64,000 nucleotides of DNA. Origin: a virus. Each line of letters opens with the position of its first letter. Position 1 is the first letter of the stretch. The translations under genes and the position numbers were made by a program. The DNA lies in the IMG/VR virus record IMGVR_UViG_3300022748_000015, positions 1 through 64,000 of that record; one strand, given 5' to 3'. Below the pieces are notes generated by a model that did not search any database, was not told the DNA's origin, and saw only the letters and a program-made list of their open reading frames with translations. Positions 30,284 to 40,100 of this stretch are shown piece by piece.

Positions 30284-30318
30284 GGTAAAATATATCTAGA
30301 GCATTGCTCTATACCCTA
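30284..30318 (+). promoter_or_regulatory. -35-less late promoter with nested palindromes
   Basis: GGTAAAAT (30284-30291), five bases, then TAGAGCA-T-TGCTCTA (30297-30311), a perfect palindrome at the predicted 5' end of the RNA. It is enclosed by TAGGGTA (30281-30287) and TACCCTA (30312-30318). The flank ATATATCTAGAG is shared with the promoter at 35059. Confidence 0.7.
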
Positions 30319-30342
30319 TGACATTAAGGAAATTAATTACAA

Positions 30343-30666
30343 ATGACTAATAGATTCAAAGATTTTGGTTCGGGTCTAGGAAATACTTCACTAGAGCCTA
30401 TCACCTTCATGCTTCACGGCGAAGAATTCCACTGCGCACCGGCTCTGCAGGGTAAGGTCTTACTTGGCTTTGTTGCAGAGTCGCAGTCGGAGAATTCAGC
30501 TACTCAGGCTGCAATTATTGAAAAGTTTTTTGAAAAAGTCCTAGTTGAAGAGAGCCTAGAGCGCTTCAATGCACTTCAGGAAAGCAAAGACAAAATTGTA
30601 TCGGTTGATACTCTAAGCGAGATTATCAGCTGGGTAGTAGAGCAGTATACTGACCGCCCAAATTAA
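30343..30666 (+). CDS. Tail assembly chaperone, short form (G)
   Basis: 107 aa. The protein (PITFMLHGEEFHCAPALQGK, a helix EKFFEKVLVEESLERFNAL, then SEIISWVVEQYTDRPN) has the length, position and all-helical core of actinophage tail-assembly chaperones directly before the tape measure gene. It chaperones the tape measure during tail assembly. The stop codon lies immediately after the frameshift heptamer, so this is the zero-frame product. Confidence 0.85.
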   Translation: MTNRFKDFGSGLGNTSLEPITFMLHGEEFHCAPALQGKVLLGFVAESQSENSATQAAIIEKFFEKVLVEESLERFNALQESKDKIVSVDTLSEIISWVVEQYTDRPN

Positions 30667-31076
30667 TAGCCAGGGGTCTACTGACATGGGCAGTGGATCT
30701 CTGGCCCTATGTGAATGGTAAAGCCTTGACTCTTGGATTGAAATTAGCAGATATGGATGCAGTCGACCTGCTCGATGTGCTGCACTATTTCTTTGAAGAG
30801 GATTCTGCTCGGCTCAGCACGGCGGAGCAGTCGGAGGCTGTTAGTGATTTAAGAACTAGCCTATATAGAAGCTATAACATTAGCTATAAATATGCTACTA
30901 AAAAATCATCATCAGGCCAAACATATGGTGGACATGCTTATGTATCGGATGATAACTCTGATTTAACACCATTAGATCCTATGAACCAAGAGACTAAACC
31001 ATTCGTACCAGCTACTGAGTTCAACCCAGATTCTAGTAATCCTTTTGGCTCCGTACTAGATGCACCATTAGGTTAG
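30343..31076 (+). CDS. Tail assembly chaperone, frameshifted long form (GT)
   Basis: 244 aa when the ribosome slips -1 at C-CCA-AAT (30657-30663). After the slip the reading continues at 30663 (KLIARGLLTWAVDLWPYVNG) into the frame that is open to 31076. The T part has a helical core (LKLADMDAVDLLDVLHYFFE, SDLRTSLYRSYNIS) and an acidic, disordered end. Part of that frame also has a GTG at 30693, but no ribosome-binding site precedes it. Frameshifted G/GT pairs are conserved in siphoviruses, which supports the reading. Confidence 0.87.
30657..30705 (+). promoter_or_regulatory. -1 ribosomal frameshift signal
   Basis: Slippery heptamer CCCAAAT (30657-30663, XXXYYYZ type), a 5-base spacer, then a 15-bp stem: 30669-30683 pairs without a break with 30691-30705 (four G-U pairs) around the 7-base loop ACATGGG. 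The zero-frame stop codon TAA (30664-30666) lies in the spacer. Confidence 0.9.
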
Positions 31077-31086
31077 GAGATAGCTT

Positions 31087-34000
31087 ATGGCTGGCGGCAG
31101 TGTAGGTAGTGTATATATTACAGTCCGTGCAATTACGGATAAAGTGTCAGCTGACATTGAAAAAGCTTTTGCTGGTGTTAATACTGGATCTGTTGCTGCC
31201 AGTGGTGAAGGCGTGGCTAAGGCTTTTAATAGTGCTGTAAATAAGGGAGTAAATGCCAATATCTTCAATAAGGTTGGAGAGTCTCTCTCCAATTTTGGTG
31301 GAGAAGCTGGTAGCGCAAGAGAAAAACTCTTTGAACTAACTAGAACTGGATATATCACCGGAACAGCTCTAGCTAGTCTACTAGGAGCAGTTTCATCCTT
31401 AATTGGAGGCCTGGGTGGCCTTATCGGCGCTGTAGGCGGGGCTATCCCCGCCATGATGGGGCTACTTGGGGCTGTTATATCTGTAAAAGCTGGTATGGCA
31501 GTTGGACAGCTTGCGCTTGAAGGAGTGTCTCAAGCTGTTCAGAAGGCAATAACTCAGACCCAGCAGTACACCATGACGCAGGCTCAGCTGCAAAAGCAAA
31601 CTATAGATTTAGCTTTTGCCTCCGAGAATGCGTCCAATGCGGTTGGTAGGGCTGGTCTTGATCTAGAGAAGGCTAGAAATAATCTTCTTAGGATGCAGGA
31701 TCTCCCTCCTAACTCACTACAACGCCGCGAGGCGATGCAGTCTTATAAGGAAGCAGAAACTGCTTACCGTCAAGCTAAGGCACGTGCAGCAGATGCTAAA
31801 AAAGAAGCCAAGAACCCTATGGCGTTCAAGACTCCTAAGTCTGATCCATATGCCGGACTAACCCCTGCTCAAAAGGATTTTGCTAAATGGTTAGTAAGCA
31901 TGCACAGCCAGTTCCAGGATCTCAAGGACGCCGCGGCTAGTGGATTCTTACCAATCCTTAAGACTAACCTAGAAACAATTATTGCTAAAGTACTTCCTAC
32001 TTTTAAAGCTGGAATACATGATATTGCAGTTGGCCTAGGAGGGCTCACAACTAATCTAACTGCAGCAATTACTGACCCTGGAAATGTGAAGCTTCTTGGG
32101 CAGGTGATGCACAACATAGCTGGTGATCTCCCTCTAATCGGTAAGATCCTAGGTAGCGTATATGGTGTATTTCTCTCTATTCTGGATGCATCACATCCTC
32201 TTGTAACTGACTTCCTAAAGTTCTTAAACACTAAGGTCAAAGGTCTTGACGAGTGGATGAAGACTGAAGAAGGCAAGAAGAAGATGAAAGACTTCTTCGC
32301 TGGATCTGAGCGCATCATGAAGGATCTAGGTACTATCTTCGAAAATACTCTTGGTGGTATCGGTGCCATTATTGGAGCTAACTTCGAGCCAGGGTCTGGT
32401 GGAGATATTATGCTCCAGTGGCTTAAGAAAGTAACCGGCAACTGGGCCGCTATGGATGACACTGTTAAGGGTAAAAATGCTCTTAAGCAGTATTTCATTG
32501 ACACAGCTAATAATTCAACAAAAATTCTTGATGCTGTCGGTGCGCTTGTAAAAAACTTCCTTGCCCTTGGTGCTAATCCAAATATTGGAAAAACCTTCGA
32601 GGCGCTATCTAATCCTGATGCTGTAAAAGCTGCTCAGAATATTGGTACATCTTTAGTTGATGCTGGACCATCACTAGGGAAACTTGTAGCAGATCTTACC
32701 ATCTTTATTGATAAGATGACAGACAGTAAGGCTATTAGTAATTTCTTTGACACTATTGATGGTGCAGTCAGAGGTTTGAATGATCTTTTCAAAAATCCTG
32801 CTATTGATAATTTCTTCAAGCTTCTAGGGCAAATTCACGGAGTAATCTTTGGAATTGTTGGAATTTCTAAGGTAGCTGGCTTTGGCTTTAAGGTCATGGG
32901 AGATACTTATAAAGCATTCGGCGATGCTGTTGGTGCTGTACCTAAATTCTTCCAATCAACTAAGATCGGAATACAGGACACTAGTAATGCTCTAGGTATG
33001 ATCCGCTGGCCTGAAAAGAATAAGCTAGCTGATGCCTTTGCTATTGGAAAATCTGGTGGAAGTTTTAAGCAAGGATTAACTAGCCTTGGAAATGAACTAG
33101 ATAGCCAGATGAGCAGAATGGTTGGCACAACTAAAACTGCATTCGGAAACATGGGGCAGAGCACTAATATATTTACTAGTGCTATTGGCAAGGCTGGGCT
33201 ATTCTTAATGGCTAACCCTATGGTTGCCGCCATTGGTCTTATTGTTGGTGCAATGGTTCTGCTATACAACAATAGTAAAGAGTTCCGCGACTTTGTTGAT
33301 ACTGCATTTAAACAGATCGGTCAAATATTCAGCGACACATGGGGTGCCATCCAAGCTGCTCTCAAGCCGGCTATGGATGCTTTCGATGAGCTATTTAAGA
33401 CCCTAGGTATAGATACTGCTGGAGCTAAGGGAAGTCCACTAGTTGTATTCTTTGAGGCTATTGTGAATATAGTTAAGGTAGTTATTGCTGCACTAGCTGC
33501 TGTAGTTACTTATTTAGTAGGTCAATTTGCTAGAGGCATAACTGCAACAGTATCCATCTTCAGCGGGTTTATCAAGATCATTAAGGGAATTACCGACCTC
33601 ATCGGGGCTTTCTTTAAGGCTCTGACAACTGGCAAGTGGGATGATTTTGCAAAGGCTGCTGATAAGGCTTTCCAGGGTATGAAAGCCGGAGCAATGCAGA
33701 TTTTTGCTGGTATTGTTAATTTCTTTATTGATGGTATCAATAATGGAATCAAACTTGCTAACGATATCAGCAAGAATATCTCTACTGCTACCGGTGGAGC
33801 TGTTAAGCTTGGAACTATACCACTAGTACCTAAATGGGTACCAAAGATGGCAAAGGGTGGAACAGTTCTACCGTCTCCAGGTGGATCGCTCATTAACGTA
33901 GCTGAAGCTGGCCGCCCTGAGCGTATTGAACCTTTGGATTCCAATGGCCTTTCAAACCGTGATAAAGCCTTAATCGACTTCCTATCTGGCGGTGCAGCTG

Positions 34001-34110
34001 GAAAGTCGATTCAAATGAATATATATCCATCAGCTGGTATGGATGAACGTGAGCTAGCTGCTGCAGTATCACGCCAGCTGGCCTTCGAACTCCGTAAGGG
34101 TGGAATCTAA
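31087..34110 (+). CDS. Tape measure protein
   Basis: 1007 aa, ATG 31087 behind TTAGGAGA. A long, mostly helical protein with hydrophobic segments at about 93-150 (LASLLGAVSSLIGGLGGLIG, VISVKAGMAVGQLALEG), 700-720 (GLFLMANPMVAAIGLIVGAM) and 790-815, followed by KWVPKMAKGGTVLPSPGGSL near the C-terminus, a feature often seen before the tape measure end. It sets tail length; from its size the tail would be roughly 150 nm by the usual rule of 1.5 Angstrom per residue. It starts 10 bases after the chaperone and its stop overlaps the next start. Confidence 0.92.
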   Translation: MAGGSVGSVYITVRAITDKVSADIEKAFAGVNTGSVAASGEGVAKAFNSAVNKGVNANIFNKVGESLSNFGGEAGSAREKLFELTRTGYITGTALASLLGAVSSLIGGLGGLIGAVGGAIPAMMGLLGAVISVKAGMAVGQLALEGVSQAVQKAITQTQQYTMTQAQLQKQTIDLAFASENASNAVGRAGLDLEKARNNLLRMQDLPPNSLQRREAMQSYKEAETAYRQAKARAADAKKEAKNPMAFKTPKSDPYAGLTPAQKDFAKWLVSMHSQFQDLKDAAASGFLPILKTNLETIIAKVLPTFKAGIHDIAVGLGGLTTNLTAAITDPGNVKLLGQVMHNIAGDLPLIGKILGSVYGVFLSILDASHPLVTDFLKFLNTKVKGLDEWMKTEEGKKKMKDFFAGSERIMKDLGTIFENTLGGIGAIIGANFEPGSGGDIMLQWLKKVTGNWAAMDDTVKGKNALKQYFIDTANNSTKILDAVGALVKNFLALGANPNIGKTFEALSNPDAVKAAQNIGTSLVDAGPSLGKLVADLTIFIDKMTDSKAISNFFDTIDGAVRGLNDLFKNPAIDNFFKLLGQIHGVIFGIVGISKVAGFGFKVMGDTYKAFGDAVGAVPKFFQSTKIGIQDTSNALGMIRWPEKNKLADAFAIGKSGGSFKQGLTSLGNELDSQMSRMVGTTKTAFGNMGQSTNIFTSAIGKAGLFLMANPMVAAIGLIVGAMVLLYNNSKEFRDFVDTAFKQIGQIFSDTWGAIQAALKPAMDAFDELFKTLGIDTAGAKGSPLVVFFEAIVNIVKVVIAALAAVVTYLVGQFARGITATVSIFSGFIKIIKGITDLIGAFFKALTTGKWDDFAKAADKAFQGMKAGAMQIFAGIVNFFIDGINNGIKLANDISKNISTATGGAVKLGTIPLVPKWVPKMAKGGTVLPSPGGSLINVAEAGRPERIEPLDSNGLSNRDKALIDFLSGGAAGKSIQMNIYPSAGMDERELAAAVSRQLAFELRKGGI

Positions 34111-35057
34111 TGGTTGATTTAACCAATGTAAATCCAGTAACCCAGTCAGAAGAAAATAAGGCTGTAAATAGAGGTCTTACAAAAGCCCCCTACCCATACG
34201 TAACGGGATTAGAGTTAAAGGGAGATATCTCTCTAGGTAACTTAACCCTAAATACTATCGATGAGAATGGTGTTGTGTGGGTATGCACCGACCTTGAGGG
34301 TTGGTGGCAACATCCGGAACCAGTATTTAATGACCTACCACGTGGTCTTGGTGATGGTTCATACGATGTCAGAGGTCGCTATTCGGCTAGAGTTATTACT
34401 TTGAATGGTGTATTCCTGACTCCAGACGCCTCGTATGTACAAGCTGCCAGAGATAAGCTCGCTATGGCTGCCAACCTTGTATATTCTGGTGCATGGCTTG
34501 TTGCCAAAGAAGGTCCAGATAAGGCCGCCTGGGTCCGCCTAAGTGGTCAACCAAAGATTACTACTGTAAATGCACGTGGTCGCACCGAGTTCACCATCGG
34601 GCTTAAAGCCGGTGATCCGATTAAGTATGAATGGTTTGGAGCAGCTGACCTATACGACGATACTCCTGCACCATTGTATGCAAAGAACACCTCTGCAGGG
34701 CATACGGGATCCGTAACTGTAATTAACAAAGGAAATGTAAAAGTACCAGTTTCTTTTGAAATCAATGGGACTCTAACTTCTAGCGCATCATCCCCTGCAA
34801 AGATAAAAAATATTACTCGCAATGAAACGATAGAAATTGTGTCTGCCCAGGGCGGGAGCGATGTACTATCTGTCGATACCTACAACCGAGAAGTTCTTTT
34901 CAATGATTCCGCGTTAAATGCACGATCGAGAGTTGGCATTCTAGCTGAGTGGATCTATCTAGATCCGGGTGAAAATATTCTAACTTTTGAAGATACCAGT
35001 AATTCTGGTAGCTCGGCCGTATGCAATATTTTCTTCAGATCCGGCTGGATTGCTTAG
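34110..35057 (+). CDS. Distal tail (Dit-like) protein
   Basis: 315 aa, ATG 34110 overlapping the tape measure stop by one base. Contains the distal tail pattern LKGDISLGNLTLNTIDENGV, WWQHPEPVFNDLPRGLGDGS, YSARVITLNGVFLTPDASYV, and a late SVTVINKGNVKVPVSFEING strand typical of Dit C-terminal domains. It forms the ring at the tail tip to which hub and fibres attach. Identification from order and pattern. Confidence 0.8.
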   Translation: MVDLTNVNPVTQSEENKAVNRGLTKAPYPYVTGLELKGDISLGNLTLNTIDENGVVWVCTDLEGWWQHPEPVFNDLPRGLGDGSYDVRGRYSARVITLNGVFLTPDASYVQAARDKLAMAANLVYSGAWLVAKEGPDKAAWVRLSGQPKITTVNARGRTEFTIGLKAGDPIKYEWFGAADLYDDTPAPLYAKNTSAGHTGSVTVINKGNVKVPVSFEINGTLTSSASSPAKIKNITRNETIEIVSAQGGSDVLSVDTYNREVLFNDSALNARSRVGILAEWIYLDPGENILTFEDTSNSGSSAVCNIFFRSGWIA

Positions 35058-35058
35058 T

Positions 35059-35095
35059 GGTACAATATATCTAGAGACAAATACTGAACTAGATA
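35059..35095 (+). promoter_or_regulatory. -35-less late promoter with 5' inverted repeat
   Basis: GGTACAAT (35059-35066), then TATCTAG (35068-35074) and CTAGATA (35089-35095), an inverted repeat with a 14-base loop at the predicted start of the RNA. It shares ATATATCTAGAG with the promoter at 30284. Confidence 0.68.
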
Positions 35096-35107
35096 GTTAA
35101 GGACGAA

Positions 35108-37171
35108 ATGCCATCTCAGCGGGATAATGTATCAATCTATAGGTATTTCCTATATGATTTGATATCTAATACCTTCCTTGCCGAGGTCCCTTTCAAAGGT
35201 GTATCTTACGGAAGAGCCCTAAAAGAAGCTGGAAGCTTTAGCGGCTCGATTCCTGTCGTAGATGATACTGCAAGTTTAGATCTTTACAACTCGACAATGC
35301 CAGGTAAGACGGCACTATTTATCGTAAGAAACGATACATGTGTGTGGGGTGGTATGGTTTGGTCCCGTAGCTATAACATAGTAACCCGTTCATTGAGTGT
35401 AAATGCCAGCGAATTTACTAGCTACCTCCACCACCGGGTTATCTGGCAAACTTGGTCGGATGCTTATCCTTGTACTATTACCATAAATAATGGTATTGGC
35501 TCTGTAGTTCTAACCAATGGTACCTATGAGTTTGCTGCTAATATGCCTGTAGCCCTGAGCTTCAGCAATGAGAATGCCATGAAGTATGGTGGCTTCTATA
35601 GTATTGTAAGCTCCCCTGCTCCAACCACTACATCCTTCTCGTTTGATGCATCTAAGTGGTTTAATCCAGATCTAAATGATGGTCTCGGTGGAGAGGATAC
35701 TATCCCGAATCTAGTAGACCTAGAGTGCACCACCGAGGTGCGAGCGGATACATACCACTACATGCGAGAAATGCTAGAAGAGTTGATGATCGACTTTTCT
35801 AACCTAAACTTTGCAACCATTGATATAGAACCAGGAATCTCTAGAAAGTTTGTAGTTCAGTCTGTAAATAGAATCAACAATAAGGCTACCTTCACTGTAG
35901 ATGACAACCACTGGCTAGTTGCTGGTCAGAAGATGAAAGTGACTAACGTCGGTAGCGGGTTCGATGGCATCTACAATGTATCTTCCATACCTGCAGGAAA
36001 CCAAATCACTATTGAAAGTCCAGGATCGGATCTTGCAGTAAGCGCTGTTCCAGCTAGAACTGCTTCAATTATTGCTAAAGAAGTTTCAGAGACCTACGCA
36101 GTAGTCCTAACTACTAGCTCCGCTCATGGGTTCAATACCGATGACGTTGTAGATATTTCTGGTGTAGATACCTTTATTGATGGTACATACCTAATAGACA
36201 CTGTTACAGCAGACACATTCACCATCACAACCCCTGCAACTATTACCAAGAAAACAGCAGTTGTTGGTGGTATGGCCTACGTTAAGCCACTAGTGATTTA
36301 TGGTGAATACGGAAGCTTCTCTAAAAACTCCAATATTGGCTTAAAATTCTCTAATCTAGGCTATAGCGGATACAATACTACGAATGCAGCAATTCGAGGA
36401 TACACTCTAACCTCTGCTGGTGAATACCTGGATGCGTTTTCTAGCAGACTTAATGGATTTGAATATCGAATTGACTGTGACTACGATAAAAATACAAATT
36501 CCTTCTCTAAGACCTTTATATTTCTACCATACAAGCCTCAGTCGTATACTGACTACATAGATAGTCTTCCTAACGGTAAATTACCACTAGGCCAGTCAGT
36601 ACCTCCTTCTGCATTAGGTGCGGATAAGATTGTCTTCGAGCATCCTGGAAATATTTTGGATGCAGCCATGGAGGAAAGTGCTGAAGACGGTGCTACCCGT
36701 GTTTGGTACAGCGGAGCTGATAGTAGCCTAGGTGCAGATGCTAGCCAGCCTTATTCTGGAGCTTCAGCTAACGACTACTTAGGCGGGCTTGATTTCCCAT
36801 GGCCGATTCTTGACTCAGTTCAGAAGCCGCCAGTACAAAATCTCGGTGAGCAGAGCTTATATGACTATGCTCAGTCATACCTATATGACTCGTTGCCTCC
36901 AATATCAACTTTCACTATCTCGGTGAATGGGTCTATATCACCTGAAGTAGGTACATATAAGCCAGGTGATTGGTGCTCGATTCGACTTGATGATCCGTTT
37001 GTTCAGGAAAGACTAAATAGTCACCTAGAGCCACGTACTGATATTTTAGTTCGCAAGATTGACTCCTATACGGTATCTGTCCCGGATACTCCTACTTTCC
37101 CCGAGAAGGTAGACTTACAACTAGTTACGGAAGCGCAGGTGGACAAGGTTGGGTCTTCGAAGACGGCGTAA
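35108..37171 (+). CDS. Tail hub / minor tail protein with inserted beta modules
   Basis: 687 aa. The first 120 residues have the hub pattern (IYRYFLYDLISNTFLAEVPF, GVSYGRALKEAGSFSGSIPV, VWGGMVWSRSYNIVTRSLSV), and the last 190 complete it (FEHPGNILDAAMEES, STFTISVNGSISPEVGTYKP). Three small beta modules are inserted between: about 121-184, 252-305 and 323-376 (SSAHGFNTDDVVDISG, FIDGTYLIDTVTADTFTI). The same module type occurs in the tail tube and fibre genes. The hub carries the fibres at the tail tip; inserted modules could bind host-surface sugars. Confidence 0.8.
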   Translation: MPSQRDNVSIYRYFLYDLISNTFLAEVPFKGVSYGRALKEAGSFSGSIPVVDDTASLDLYNSTMPGKTALFIVRNDTCVWGGMVWSRSYNIVTRSLSVNASEFTSYLHHRVIWQTWSDAYPCTITINNGIGSVVLTNGTYEFAANMPVALSFSNENAMKYGGFYSIVSSPAPTTTSFSFDASKWFNPDLNDGLGGEDTIPNLVDLECTTEVRADTYHYMREMLEELMIDFSNLNFATIDIEPGISRKFVVQSVNRINNKATFTVDDNHWLVAGQKMKVTNVGSGFDGIYNVSSIPAGNQITIESPGSDLAVSAVPARTASIIAKEVSETYAVVLTTSSAHGFNTDDVVDISGVDTFIDGTYLIDTVTADTFTITTPATITKKTAVVGGMAYVKPLVIYGEYGSFSKNSNIGLKFSNLGYSGYNTTNAAIRGYTLTSAGEYLDAFSSRLNGFEYRIDCDYDKNTNSFSKTFIFLPYKPQSYTDYIDSLPNGKLPLGQSVPPSALGADKIVFEHPGNILDAAMEESAEDGATRVWYSGADSSLGADASQPYSGASANDYLGGLDFPWPILDSVQKPPVQNLGEQSLYDYAQSYLYDSLPPISTFTISVNGSISPEVGTYKPGDWCSIRLDDPFVQERLNSHLEPRTDILVRKIDSYTVSVPDTPTFPEKVDLQLVTEAQVDKVGSSKTA

Positions 37172-40100
37172 AAAGCTCACTACAGTAATTACTAGCATTG
37201 ATCGCAGACTAAGGTCTATGGAGTCATATACGATTCCAACTCGTATTGCTAGAAAGACAATTACCGCAGCCGAGATTGCTGATGGTGTTATTCCACCGTC
37301 AGACCCCAAGGATTCTGGTGCTACTGGATCAACTTCCGGAACTTCTGCGCCCACAGAATTTGCTGTAATTTCGGCAGCAACCTATTCTGCAAAAAACCTT
37401 ACTGGAAGTGCCGACTGGGTAGAGGTCACTACTGCAACACCCCATGGGTATGCGAAGGGTGATAAGGTCACTATCTTCGGTCTAAATAATAATTTAGTAA
37501 ATGCTGATGGTACTTTCACGGTGTCCGAGCAGATTTCCGATACTGTATTTAGATACAGCCCCTCTTTGAATGGGTTCTATTCTTCAGTAGTTACATTAGC
37601 TACCTCGGCTACTGTCACCCAAAGATCGAGAACTACTGCTGTAGCCACTCTTAAACTCTCTTCTACTTCTCATGGCTTTAATGTCGGTGAGGTTGTCACT
37701 GTTTCGGCAGTTGATGATGCTTACAATGGAACCTTCTTTATTGCTTCTGTTTCTGGTGATACCATCACCTATAAGTTCGAGTCAGAGACTACTTCATCAG
37801 AAGCCACTACAACCTCCACCGGATCTGTAAATGCTGTAACTCACAAGTTTGCCATCATTGGTGATACTTGGATTGATACATCAGCAACTCCTAGTTCATA
37901 TAAGGTCTGGAATGGTCTTAAATGGACCGATTCGTCTAATGTTCCTGCAGGAACCATCGTAAATGATGGTGTAGCACCATCAGCACCGACTGGATTATCC
38001 GCCACGCAAAATGGTTACTATGATGAATCTAGCGGTGGCCCAAAAATTGCTATCTCCCTTAAGTGGAATGCCCCAACTACTAATGCTGACAATACTCCAT
38101 TAAGGGATCTCGGTGGTTATAAGGTATTTTATAAATATGCTGCCGGAGTAGTTGATACTGGGTCAGCGGGAGATGGTAGTACTAACACTACAACTCTAAA
38201 TTCAGATGGAACTCTCACTGGTACTTTTTCATACGCTGCCAATGAGCGGGGATCGGCTAGCACTGTTACCCTGACAACTAGTGCTGGTACTATACAACCT
38301 AGTACTTACTCTATTGCTGCGGGTGCCTCTGGAAATCTTTCTTGGACAGTTTCAGGTCTGTCTGATGCTCAGGAAGTTACCGTATCATGGAGTACTTCAG
38401 TAAATGGCTACGGGGATATAACTGGAACAACTGGATCTACTAATGTAGTTAGTAAAAACAACTATCCAGCTGCTGACTGGCGTTATGATATTTTTGGTAA
38501 TACGTCTATAACAGATACGACTAACCCTACTGCAGCAGACCCGGTTGGTGGCGGACCCGCAGCTGCGGCTACTGATTGGAACGTTGCTGGAGAAGTATCT
38601 GCTGAAGTAGCCTCATATGTAATCAGAGATATAAACGTATCATCTAGTGTGATTTTTGCAGTACAAGCATTTGATTCATCGAAGCTTAACTATTCAATTA
38701 AATCGGATGAGCTAACTGTCTCTACAGGCAAGCCAGCACTAGTTTTAGGTCCATTATCTAAGCCAGATGTAGTAGTCCGACTAGGAACTGCAACTATTAC
38801 ATGGAATGGTAGTGATTCCGGTGGCAATGCTACCCCTCCATCACTTGACCACGTAGAAGTCCATATAGGATCTACTTCAGGATTTACTCCTGGCGATAGC
38901 ACATACAAAGGTGCAATCACGGCTACGGGGGCGGCTACAGGTAACTTTATTGTAGTTGATGGCCTAGCATATAATTCTCAATGGTATGCAAAGTTTGTAG
39001 CAGTTTCCACTACTGGTGTTAAAGCTTCTCCTTCACCAGCCAGTGATCTTTTCACTATCACTCCTCTAGTCGATACAGACCTGATTGCCAATACACTAAC
39101 TACTTGGCCTTTTGCTGGAAAAGTTGTTAGCGCTGGGTCATTAGCCGATGGGTCAATTAATGCATCATCCCTCCTTGGTCCAAATGTAGTTACTCAGGCG
39201 GCTATTTCAGCAAATGCTATCGGTGCAGATCAAATTGCAGCTGGTGCCATTATTGCTGGAAAAATTGGTGCCAATGCGATCACGGCAAACACTATTGCAG
39301 CTGGCGCTATTACGGCTGGAAAAATTGATGCAAATGCTATTACGGCAGATAACATTCAGGCTGGTGCAATTAGTGCATCTAAAATAACAGCAGATGCTAT
39401 TGATGGAAAAATTATCACTGGTGCTACTGTTCGTACTGCAGCAGCAGGTGCTAGGGTTCTTTTAGATTCTTCTGGATTCTATGCCTATAATTCTGGTGGT
39501 ACTCAGACATTCAAAATTGACTCATCTACTGGAACCGTAACAATTGGAAGCTATGCTCCTGCTACATCTAATGATTTGGCTGGAAAGATTAGTAATGGTG
39601 GTGCAGCAGCAGATGTCAATAATCCTGCATACACTACTACAATTACTGGCACAAAAATTACACCTAATTCGGTAACTGCAAGTCAAATAAATGCTGATTC
39701 TGTTGCAGCAGCTGTAGTAACTGCAAATACTGTCACTTCTCAGGTAATGTCTGGATCCAAGTATGTAGAGTTTAGCGGCGCAGGCGGAACTGACATTGTT
39801 CGTCTAGGGTATGGCACCGGTTCCTATGCGGGTGCTCCTGGTGTAGCTATTATTGCTGGTGGCACGTACGTAGGCTGGGCTGGAAGCTGGGGTAGTGGTG
39901 ATTTAGAGGTTGGTACCAACTATTACGACTGCTACTTAGACTTCTTTAGATCAGATAATAGCATTATTATGCGTGGACAGACTGTAACTCTATCCGCAAG
40001 CCCTCTCTCTACTGGTGTTACAGGGTATATGAATCTCGATTCTTTGCGCCTAACGCAGACTGGTGCAATGACTGTTAAATCAAGCAACTCTTCAGCCTTT

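Noticed and set aside
30693-31076. Separate gene starting at GTG 30693
   Set aside because: It lacks a ribosome-binding site and is explained by the -1 frameshift from the upstream chaperone gene; the frame is open from the slippery site.
31869-32504. 211-codon ORF antisense to the tape measure gene
   Set aside because: Shadow of a long helical gene; no ribosome-binding site or promoter.
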